Of a DNA stretch of 9,075 nt, positions 1 to 6,500 are shown one piece after another. A program made the translations under genes and the position numbers. Position 1 is the first letter of the stretch. Each line of letters starts with the position of its first letter. The notes under the pieces are model-generated. The model had not been told where the DNA came from. It saw only the letters and a list, made by a program, of their open reading frames with translations, and did no database searches. The stretch is from Actinomycetes bacterium (GTDB taxonomy: Bacteria; Actinomycetota; Actinomycetes; Actinomycetales; Cellulomonadaceae), in the NCBI GenBank assembly GCA_023426865.1, contig JAEZBT010000282.1:1-9075 (forward strand), given 5' to 3'.

Positions 1-141
1 GGGCACGACCGTGCGCTCCGCGGCGTACCCGGCCTGTGCGAGCAGCCCGACCGCGGCGGGGCCGGACCGGTCCTCCGCGAGCCCGGCGGCGCAGCGGTCG
101 GAGACGACGACCACCGCCGCGCGGGTCGTGGCCGTGCTCAT
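1..141 (-). CDS. moaB: MoaB/MogA-type molybdopterin adenylyltransferase, N-terminal part (cut by window edge)
   Basis: Only the first 47 codons are present; the gene continues leftward beyond base 1. The frame read from the ATG at 141-139 begins MSTATTRAAVVVVSDRCAAG and continues with AEDRSGP. The hydrophobic beta strand followed by VSDR, a short G-containing turn and the E-D-R-S-G-P box is the N-terminal signature of the MoaB/MogA family. Members adenylylate molybdopterin with ATP and prepare it for molybdate insertion during cofactor synthesis in the cytoplasm. The start overlaps the P450 stop codon as ATGA (138-141), so the two genes are probably co-transcribed and translationally coupled. 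The product would serve the molybdoenzyme NarG encoded to the right. What is seen is the motif and the overlap; the enzymatic role comes from the family. MoaB, MogA and the first domain of MoaB-like fusions cannot be told apart from 47 residues. Confidence 0.85.
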   Translation of the reverse strand, partial: MSTATTRAAVVVVSDRCAAGLAEDRSGPAAVGLLAQAGYAAERTVVP

Positions 142-1295
142 CGCACGCCCACCATGAGGGCCGTCCACCCGCTCGCCGGGTAGTGCGCGCGCACGGCGTC
201 CTCCACCGGCCCGAGGTGCTCGGTCGCCGCGAGCAGCTCCTCGACCAGGACGCGCAGCTCGAGGCGCGCGAGGGGGGCACCGGGGCAGGCGTGGATGCCG
301 GTGCCGTAGAGCAGGTTGTCGGCGGGGTCGCGGTCGAGCCGGAACGCGTCGGGGTCGCCCATGACCGCCTCGTCGCGGTCGGCGGAGGCCCAGAGCAGGG
401 TGACGGGTGCACCGGCGGGGATCAGGCGACCGCCGACCTGGACCTCGCGCGTCGCGCGACGGCGGTTCGCGACGAGCGGCGGGTGGATCCGCAGCAGCTC
501 GTCCACGGCGGCCGGGATGGCGGCCGGCTCGGCGCGCAGGAGCCCCTGCACCTCCGGCCGGTCGGCGAGGGCGTGCACGAGGATCCCGACGCATGCGGCG
601 ATCGTGCTGAGCTCGCCCACGGTCCAGTTGCGGATGAGGCTGACGAGCTCCTCGTCGGTCAGGGGCCGGCCGTCCACGCGCTCGGTGAGCAGCTCGGCGG
701 TGACGTCGCCCGGCCCGGAGGCCAGGCCACCGGTCCGGCGACGGGCGTCGATCTCGCCGCGGATGTACCCGTCGAACTCGAGCGCGACGGCGGCCAGCGC
801 CTCCGGGTCCCGGCTCAGCGAGGCGCGGTGGTTGCGCAGGGTCCAGTCCCGCAGGGGTCCCTCGAGCTCGGCCGGCCAGCCCATGAAGGCGCTCTGCACC
901 CGCAACGCGTAGGCCCGGGCCAGCGGGTCCATGACCTCGGTGGGGCCGCCGCGCGGCAGGTCCGCGACGAGGCCGGCCGCGATGTCCCGGACCGTGGGCT
1001 CGAGCGCGGCCACCCGCTCCGGGGTGAAGTAGCGCTCGTTGATGCGCCGGTGCTCGGTGTGCTCGGGCGGGTCCATCCCGTTGGGCACGGACACGCGGGC
1101 GGAGACGACGTTGCTGAACGTCTCGTGGTCGCGGGCGGCGGCGACGACGTCGTCGTGCCGGAACAGGGTCCAGCCGAGGTAGTCGCTGTGCGCGACGGGG
1201 CACCGCCCGCGCATCGCGTCGTACGCAACGAGCTGGTCGGCCAGCACCTCCGGCGCGCGCGGGTCCCAGTCGTTCCCCGCCCTGACCTCGGTCAT
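138..1295 (-). CDS. Cytochrome P450 with an atypical I-helix
   Basis: This is a soluble 385-residue class-I-type bacterial cytochrome P450 and would need separate ferredoxin and reductase partners, none of which is in the window. Visible landmarks are the C-helix DPPEHTEHRR (75-84), the K-helix ExxR as E266-L-L-R269, and the heme loop YGTGIHACPG (330-339) with C337 as axial thiolate; Tyr330 replaces the usual Phe. The I-helix reads VGELST (226-231). It aligns without gaps to the camphor P450 segment VGGLDT, so Ser230 occupies the conserved Asp251 position while Thr231 keeps Thr252. An altered acid suggests altered proton delivery or non-monooxygenase chemistry, but that is inference. I chose the ATG at 1295 because GAGGGAG lies just upstream; a longer reading to 1352 adds an Arg/Pro-rich tail unlike P450s. 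The gene overlaps moaB by 4 bases and is divergent from the regulator. The substrate is unknown. Confidence 0.93.
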   Translation of the reverse strand: MTEVRAGNDWDPRAPEVLADQLVAYDAMRGRCPVAHSDYLGWTLFRHDDVVAAARDHETFSNVVSARVSVPNGMDPPEHTEHRRINERYFTPERVAALEPTVRDIAAGLVADLPRGGPTEVMDPLARAYALRVQSAFMGWPAELEGPLRDWTLRNHRASLSRDPEALAAVALEFDGYIRGEIDARRRTGGLASGPGDVTAELLTERVDGRPLTDEELVSLIRNWTVGELSTIAACVGILVHALADRPEVQGLLRAEPAAIPAAVDELLRIHPPLVANRRRATREVQVGGRLIPAGAPVTLLWASADRDEAVMGDPDAFRLDRDPADNLLYGTGIHACPGAPLARLELRVLVEELLAATEHLGPVEDAVRAHYPASGWTALMVGVR

Positions 1296-1298
1296 CGG

Positions 1299-1305
1299 CT
1301 CCCTC
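1299..1305 (-). promoter_or_regulatory. Ribosome binding site deciding the P450 start
   Basis: On the minus strand GAGGGAG precedes the ATG at 1295, with the GAGG core 6 bases from the start codon. The alternative in-frame ATGs at 1307 and 1352 have no comparable purine-rich stretch upstream. This supports the shorter 385-residue protein. Confidence 0.6.
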
Positions 1306-1367
1306 ATCGGTCGTCGTCGGTTCGCGTGCGCCGTCGGTCCCGGCGGGCCCACCCGCGGATCCGGCCC

Positions 1368-1373
1368 ACGCTA
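1368..1373 (-). promoter_or_regulatory. Candidate -10 element for the P450-moaB transcript
   Basis: The minus strand reads TAGCGT here, matching the actinobacterial TANNNT -10 pattern, and would place a start near 1361 with a leader of about 65 bases. No good -35 is seen at the right distance. It overlaps one of the GGCCCAC direct repeats. This is a weak call. Confidence 0.3.
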
Positions 1374-1406
1374 CCCAGTGGACGAGGCAACATGAGACGC
1401 CCGGGT

Positions 1407-1418
1407 CCGGGAATACTC
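1407..1418 (-). promoter_or_regulatory. Candidate operator, copy 1 (GAGTATTCCCGG on minus strand)
   Basis: Read on the minus strand, the 12 bases GAGTATTCCCGG match the plus-strand GAGTTTTCCCGG at 2059-2070 at 11 of 12 positions. This copy covers the candidate -10 of the regulator and overlaps the CCCGGGTCCGGG near-palindrome, so a protein bound here could repress the regulator gene. A chance match between two GC-rich spacers is possible. Confidence 0.35.
1412..1417 (+). promoter_or_regulatory. Candidate -10 element giving a leaderless regulator mRNA
   Basis: AATACT differs from TATACT at one base, and its last T lies 7 bases before the A of the regulator ATG at 1424. A transcript from this promoter would therefore start at or next to the start codon. 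No Shine-Dalgarno sequence precedes that ATG, which agrees with a leaderless message, a common arrangement in actinobacteria. No clear -35 is visible. Confidence 0.45.
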
Positions 1419-1423
1419 GTCCC

Positions 1424-2035
1424 ATGAGCGCGGGCGTGACCGGACGGACGCTGGCCTCGGCACGCCGTCTGGCCATCCTGCGCTTCCTGCGCGAGGCCGG
1501 CGAGCCGGCGCTCGTCACCGAGGTCGCCGCGGCCACCGGTCTGCACCACAACACGGCCCGTGAGCACCTCGACCGGCTGGTCGCGGCGGGCTTCGTCGAG
1601 AGCGCGGCGGAGCACCGCGGCACGCAGGGGCGCCCCAGGCTGCGCTACGCCGTCGTGCGCCGACGGGCAGCGGCCACCGCCGACGAGCGGTTCCGCGAGG
1701 CGTACCTGGCCAGTGCCAGGCAGGCCCTGGAACTGCCGGTGGAGGCGTCCGCCGACGACGCTGCGGCGCAGGAGGTCGCGGGCCAGCTCGCCGCGCTGGA
1801 CCTGCATCTGGACGACCTGGGCTTCGCGCCGGAGGTGGCCGCGCCGGAGCGCGCCGTGCACCTGCACCGTTGCCCGTACGCCACGCTCGCCCACGAGCGC
1901 ACCGAGCTCATGTGCGAGGTGCACCTGGACCTCGCACGGGACGTCCTCGCGGCCGAGGGCGGGCCGGTCCGGGCCGAGAGCCTGGAGCCTTTCGTCGGCC
2001 CGCGCCACTGCGTGCTGCACCTCGAGGGTTTCTGA
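1424..2035 (+). CDS. Winged-helix transcriptional regulator with three-cysteine C-terminal domain (COG2345/SufR-like)
   Basis: This is a 203-residue cytoplasmic DNA-binding protein. Residues about 12-80 form a winged helix-turn-helix: an opening helix (LASARRLAILRFL), the pair of helices around VTEVAAATGLHHNTAREHLD (31-50) and a basic wing ending GRPRLRYAV. The C-terminal half has three cysteines in family-typical settings: Cys150 in HRCPYATLA, Cys164 in ELMCEVHLDLA and Cys196 in PRHCVLHLEGF. In the COG2345/SufR group comparable cysteines bind an iron-sulfur cluster or metal and tune repression. Here the ligands, and therefore sensing of iron-sulfur status, oxygen or NO, are inferred. The gene is divergent from P450-moaB and lies just upstream of narK, so both arms are plausible targets. 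The ATG at 1424 has no Shine-Dalgarno sequence and is probably read from a leaderless transcript. A more general ArsR-type description is the safe fallback. Confidence 0.85.
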   Translation: MSAGVTGRTLASARRLAILRFLREAGEPALVTEVAAATGLHHNTAREHLDRLVAAGFVESAAEHRGTQGRPRLRYAVVRRRAAATADERFREAYLASARQALELPVEASADDAAAQEVAGQLAALDLHLDDLGFAPEVAAPERAVHLHRCPYATLAHERTELMCEVHLDLARDVLAAEGGPVRAESLEPFVGPRHCVLHLEGF

Positions 2036-2058
2036 CGGTCGGTCCGCGCCACTATCCG

Positions 2059-2070
2059 GAGTTTTCCCGG
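2059..2070 (+). promoter_or_regulatory. Candidate operator, copy 2 (GAGTTTTCCCGG)
   Basis: This is the second copy of the element found at 1407-1418, in opposite orientation, 100 to 89 bases upstream of the narK start. The sequence right after it (GTTTCTCGG) could be a degenerate second half-site, as CCCGG-N-CCGGG is in copy 1. Binding by the adjacent regulator is inferred from position only. Confidence 0.35.
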
Positions 2071-2149
2071 GTTTCTCGGCCACGTCCTCTCGCGTCGCGC
2101 GCCCAGACTCGACAGGATGGCAGCGGGACCGTGGCCGCTCCTGGCACCC

Positions 2150-2154
2150 GGAGG
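2150..2154 (+). promoter_or_regulatory. Ribosome binding site deciding the narK start
   Basis: GGAGG followed by AACG precedes the ATG at 2159. The upstream in-frame ATG at 2117 has a poor leader (GACAGG immediately before it) and would add a 14-residue Gly/Pro-rich tail, so 2159 is preferred. Confidence 0.75.
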
Positions 2155-2158
2155 AACG

Positions 2159-3463
2159 ATGGCGATCGTCAACCCCAGCGTCGACCTGGCGCGGTGGGAC
2201 CCGGAGGACCCTGAGCGCTGGGACAAGCGGTTCGCGTGGCGGACGCTGTGGATCACGACCTACAACCTCACGCTTGCGTTCTGCGTCTGGTACCTGGTCA
2301 GCGCGATCGCGCCCCGTCTGACGACGATCGGCTACGACCTCAGCGACGCCCAGCTCTACTGGCTGGTCGCGGTCCCGGGACTCTCCGGCGGGCTCATGCG
2401 GCTGATCTACATGTTCCTGCCGCCCATCGTGGGCACGCGCACGCTCGTCGGGGGGTCGGCGACGCTCCTTCTCCTGCCGATGCTCGGGTGGACGTTCGCG
2501 GTGCGGAACGTGGACACCCCTTACTGGGTGCTGATCCTCCTGGCCGCGGCGTGCGGCGTCGGGGGCGGGGCCTTCTCGGGCTTCATGCCCTCGACCAGCT
2601 ACTTCTTCCCCAAGCGGATGGCCGGGACGGCGCTGGGCCTGCAGGCCGGCCTCGGGAACTTCGGTGTGAGCCTCATCCAGTTCCTCACGCCGTGGGTCGT
2701 GGGCTTCGGCCTCCTCGGGGTCACCGCGCTGAGCCCGCAGGAGAAGATCGACGGCGGTCACATGTGGCTGCACAACGCCGGCCTCGTGCTCGTGCCCTGG
2801 GTCGTCCTCGGGATGGTGCTCGCCGCGGTGTTCCTGCGCCGCGTCCCCGTCGAGGCGAACTTCCGTCAGCAGCTGGACATCTTCCGTGATCGGCACACGT
2901 GGTACATGAGCGCGATCTACGTCATGACCTTCGGGGCGTTCTCCGGCTTCGCCGCGCAGCTCGGGCTCATCATCAAGAACGAGTACGGCAGCTTCGCCGA
3001 CGCGCCGGACCCGCTGAAGTACGCGTTCCTGGGCCCGCTCGTCGGGTCCGCGACCCGGGCGGCCTGGGGCCCCCTGTGCGACCGGTACGGCGGAGCCGTG
3101 TGGACCTTCGTGGCGGGGGTCGGGATGACCGTGAGCACGCTCTTCACGGCGTTCTTCCTGAGCCCCACGTCGCGCGGCCAGTTCGGGCCGTTCCTCATCG
3201 GGATGCTCGTCGTGTTCTTCTTCGCCGGGATCGGCAACGCCGGGACGTTCAAGCAGATGCCGATGATCTTCCCCCGGCGGCAGGCCGGGGGCGTGATCGG
3301 GTTCACCTCGTCGATCGCGGCGTTCGGGCCGTTCCTCGTGGGCATGGCGCTGTCCGCCGTCTCGCCCCGCGCGTTCTTCTTCGGCGCCGTCGTGTACTTC
3401 GCGGCGAGCACCGTGCTCGCCTGGACGCAGTACGCCCGCCCGGGAGCGCCCCGCCCGAGCTGA
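2159..3463 (+). CDS. narK: Nitrate/nitrite transporter of the NarK family (MFS)
   Basis: A 434-residue inner-membrane protein of the major facilitator superfamily with about twelve hydrophobic segments (the first near 31-52, the last near 405-423). It carries both nitrate-signature motifs: AGLGNFGVSLIQFLTP (163-178) in the fifth helix and FAGIGNAGTFKQMP (355-368) in the second half. Arg81 in GLMRLIY and Arg300 in GSATRAAWG lie where the two anion-binding arginines of E. coli NarK (Arg89, Arg305) are expected. The family takes up nitrate by exchange for nitrite or with protons; which mode applies here cannot be decided. It is the first gene of the plus-strand cluster, 71 bp before narG, and fits a reductase whose active site faces the cytoplasm. 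Length is normal and no frameshift is seen. Confidence 0.95.
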   Translation: MAIVNPSVDLARWDPEDPERWDKRFAWRTLWITTYNLTLAFCVWYLVSAIAPRLTTIGYDLSDAQLYWLVAVPGLSGGLMRLIYMFLPPIVGTRTLVGGSATLLLLPMLGWTFAVRNVDTPYWVLILLAAACGVGGGAFSGFMPSTSYFFPKRMAGTALGLQAGLGNFGVSLIQFLTPWVVGFGLLGVTALSPQEKIDGGHMWLHNAGLVLVPWVVLGMVLAAVFLRRVPVEANFRQQLDIFRDRHTWYMSAIYVMTFGAFSGFAAQLGLIIKNEYGSFADAPDPLKYAFLGPLVGSATRAAWGPLCDRYGGAVWTFVAGVGMTVSTLFTAFFLSPTSRGQFGPFLIGMLVVFFFAGIGNAGTFKQMPMIFPRRQAGGVIGFTSSIAAFGPFLVGMALSAVSPRAFFFGAVVYFAASTVLAWTQYARPGAPRPS

Positions 3464-3470
3464 TCACCGT

Positions 3471-3487
3471 GGCCGGTGGCGCCGGCC
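3471..3487 (+). terminator. Small stem-loop in the narK-narG spacer
   Basis: GGCCGG-TGGCG-CCGGCC forms a perfect 6-bp all-G/C stem with a 5-base loop, 7 bases after the narK stop codon. No T-tract follows, so it is not a classical intrinsic terminator. It could partly stop transcription or protect the narK 3' end after processing. The other sequence in this 71-bp spacer shows nothing beyond the narG ribosome binding site. Confidence 0.4.
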
Positions 3488-3522
3488 GGACGTGATGCCC
3501 GCACCTGGTCGACGACCCGACG

Positions 3523-3528
3523 AAGGAG
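3523..3528 (+). promoter_or_regulatory. Ribosome binding site of narG
   Basis: AAGGAG lies 6 bases before the ATG at 3535, an ideal spacing, and fixes the narG start. Confidence 0.75.
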
Positions 3529-3534
3529 ACCACG

Positions 3535-6500
3535 ATGACCCAGGCCGCCACCGGAGCTAGCGCAGGCCTCGACGGTCCCGCGTCGGACGCCATCCTGCGC
3601 ATGGGTCGGCACCTGCGCCGAGGCGAGGTCTCCGAGGACCTGCGGACGCTGCACCAGATCGGCGGGCGGGACGCGGACGCCTTCTACCGGGACCGCTGGA
3701 GCCACGACAAGGTGGTCCGCTCGACGCACGGCGTGAACTGCACCGGCTCCTGCTCGTGGAAGGTCTACGTCAAGGACGGGATCATCACGTGGGAGTCGCA
3801 GCAGACCGACTACCCGTCGGTCGGGCCGGACCGCCCGGAGTACGAGCCCCGGGGCTGCCCGCGTGGCGCGGCGTTCAGCTGGTACACGTACTCGCCCACG
3901 CGCATCAGGTACCCGTACCTGCGCGGCCTGCTGCTCGAGATGTACCGCGCCGCGCGCGCCCGCACCGGCGACCCGGTCGAGGCCTGGGCGAGCATCGTCG
4001 ACGACCCCGAGGCGTCCCGCCGCTACAAGGCCGCCCGCGGCAAGGGCGGCCTGGTCCGCGCGTCGTGGGAGGAGGCGCTCGAGATCGTGGCGGCCGCCCA
4101 GGTGCACACGATCCGTCGCTACGGCCCGGACCGGGTCGCCGGGTTCTCGCCGATCCCGGCGATGTCGATGGTGTCGCACGGCGCCGGCGCCCGGTACCAC
4201 GCGCTGCTCGGCGCGCCGATGCTCTCGTTCTACGACTGGTACGCCGACCTGCCCGTCGCCTCCCCGCAGGTGTTCGGCGACCAGACGGACGTGCCGGAGT
4301 CCGGGGACTGGTGGGACGCCGGCTACCTGATCATGTGGGGCTCGAACGTGCCGGTCACGCGCACGCCCGACGCCCACTGGATGGTCGAGGCGCGCTACCG
4401 CGGCCAGAAGGTCGTCGTGGTCTCGCCCGACTACGCGGACAACGTGAAGTTCGCAGACGAGTGGCTCGCGGCGGCGCCGGGCACCGACGGCGCGCTCGCC
4501 ATGGCCATGGGGCACGTCGTCCTGCGCGAGTTCTACGTGGACCGCCCGGTGCCGTACTTCACCGACTACGCGAAGCGGTACACCGACCTGCCGTTCCTGG
4601 TGCGCCTCGACGAGACCGACGACGGCGCGTACCTGCCGGGCAAGTTCCTCACCGCCGACGACCTCGGCGGCAGCGAGGCGAAGGCCGAGAACGCCGCCTT
4701 CAAGACGGTGCTCCTCGACGCGCGGACCGGCGAGCCGGTCGTCCCGGGAGGCTCGCTCGGGTACCACTACGGCGAGGCCGGGGCGGGGCGCTGGAACCTG
4801 GACCTCGGCGACGTCGACCCGATGCTCTCGGCCGGCGGCGTCGAGGTCGGTGCCACGCAGGCCGGGGAAGCCGTCGAGGTCGTCCTGCCGCGGTTCGACA
4901 CCCTGGACGGGGCGGCGTCCACGGTGCGGCGCGGCGTGCCCGTCCGCCGGGTCGCCGGGCGCCTGGTCACGACCGTGCTCGACCTGCTGCTGGCGCAGTA
5001 CGGCGTCGGCCGCCAGGGCCTGCCGGGCGCGTGGCCGACCGGCTACGACGACGCGAGCCAGCCCTGCACGCCGGCGTGGCAGGAGCAGTTCACCGGGGTG
5101 CCCGCCGCGAAGGCGGAGCGCATCGGCCGGGAGTTCGCGGCGAACGCCGAGGAGTCCCGCGGGCGCTCGATGATCCTCATGGGCGCCGGGACCAACCACT
5201 GGTTCCACTCCGACACGATCTACCGGTCCTTCCTCGCGCTGACGACGCTCACCGGCTGCCAGGGCGTCAACGGCGGCGGCTGGGCCCACTACGTCGGCCA
5301 GGAGAAGGTGCGTCCGGTCACCGGGCACGGGCTGTACGCCAACGCGCTCGACTGGTCGCGGCCGCCGCGCACGATGGTGCAGACCGCGTACTGGTACCTG
5401 AACACCGACCAGTTCCGCTACGACGCGTTCGGCGCCGACACCCTGGCCGCGCACGTGCCCGGCCGGGCGGGCGGCCACCTGACGGGCAAGGCGACGGCCG
5501 ACGTCGTCGCGCAGTCCGCGCGGCTCGGCTGGATGCCGTCCTACCCGACGTTCGACAAGAACCCGCTCGACCTGGCCGACGACGCCGCCCGGGCCGGTGT
5601 GGGCGTGGCCGACCACGTCGTGGCCGAGCTCAAGGCCGGGCGGCTGCGGTTCGCCGCCGAGGACCCGGACGCGCCCGAGAACTTCCCGCGCGTGCTGACC
5701 GTGTGGCGCGCGAACCTGCTCGGCAGCTCGGCGAAGGGCAACGAGTACTTCCTGCACCATCTGCTGGGGACCGACTCGAACCTGCGGGCGACCGAGGCGC
5801 CGCCCGAGGCCCGCCCGCGGGACGTCGTCTGGCACGACGAGGCGCCCACGGGCAAGCTCGACCTGCTCGTCTCCCTGGACTTCCGGATGACGAGCACGAC
5901 GGTCTACTCCGACGTCGTGCTGCCGGCGGCGACCTGGTACGAGAAGTACGACCTCAACACCACGGACATGCACCCGTTCGTGAACTCGTTCAGCCCGGCG
6001 ATCGCCCCGCCCTGGCAGACGCGGACGGACTTCGACATCTTCCACGGGATGGCCCGCCGGTTCAGCGAGCTGGCGGCGCAGCACCTGGGCGTGCGCAAGG
6101 ACGTCGTCGCCGTGCCGCTCATGCACGACACGCCCGACGAGCTCGCGACGCCCCATGGCATCGTCCGCGACTGGAAGAAGGGGGAGTGCGAGCCGGTCCC
6201 CGGGGTGACGATGCCGAAGATCGTCACCGTGGAGCGCGACTACGGCGCGGTCGCCGCCAAGATGGCCACGCTCGGGCCGCTCCTCGACACGCTCGGAGCC
6301 ACCACCAAGGGCGTCACGTTCGACGTCGGGCGCGAGGTCGCCTACCTGGGCCGCAAGAACGGCGTCGCGCAGGGCACGGGGAGCATCGTCGAGGGTCGGC
6401 CCCTGCTGACCCGGGACGTGCACGCCTGCGAGGCGATCCTGGCGCTGTCCGGGACGACGAACGGGCACCTGGCGGTGCAGGGCTTCCACACCCTCGAGAA

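Larger units (their letters stand above)
1296..1423. promoter_or_regulatory. Divergent promoter region between P450 and regulator
   Basis: This 128-bp stretch has no gene and must carry the promoters for the leftward P450-moaB pair and probably the rightward regulator. Visible in it are a -10-like AATACT on the plus strand (1412-1417), a weaker minus-strand TAGCGT (1368-1373), the near-palindrome CCCGGGTCCGGG (1400-1411), and two direct copies of GGCCCAC 17 bp apart (1346-1352 and 1363-1369). Neither strand shows a convincing -35 hexamer. The arrangement suits control of both directions by the neighbouring regulator, which is inference. Confidence 0.6.
2036..2158 (+). promoter_or_regulatory. 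Regulator-narK intergenic region, probable nar promoter
   Basis: This 123-bp stretch has no gene and probably holds the promoter of narK-narG-narH. It carries the second copy of the shared 12-base element (2059-2070), with CCCGGG at 2066-2071, and a CAGGAT hexamer at 2113-2118 that could serve as an actinobacterial -10. No convincing -35, FNR-type TTGAT-N4-ATCAA box or terminator hairpin after the regulator is seen, so read-through from the regulator gene is also possible. Confidence 0.5.

Noticed and set aside
1346..1369. Direct repeat GGCCCAC twice, 17 bp apart, as an operator
   Set aside because: Seven-base G/C-rich repeats are expected by chance in sequence of this composition, and no matching copy is seen upstream of narK.
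36..1427. Plus-strand open frame of 463 codons across the P450 gene
   Set aside because: Its translation is low-complexity and Arg/Gly-rich, it spans both the moaB-P450 junction and the divergent promoter, and the opposite strand encodes a clear P450.
1304..2896. Minus-strand open frame of 530 codons across the regulator and narK start
   Set aside because: It is opposite to the regulator and narK, crosses both promoter regions, and has a charged, repetitive composition without motifs. It is a compositional shadow.
3601..3640. Twin-arginine export signal in the NarG N-terminus (HLRRGE)
   Set aside because: There is no hydrophobic stretch or cleavage site after the arginines, and the FS0 motif follows as in cytoplasm-facing NarG. 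At most it is a vestige of a Tat signal.
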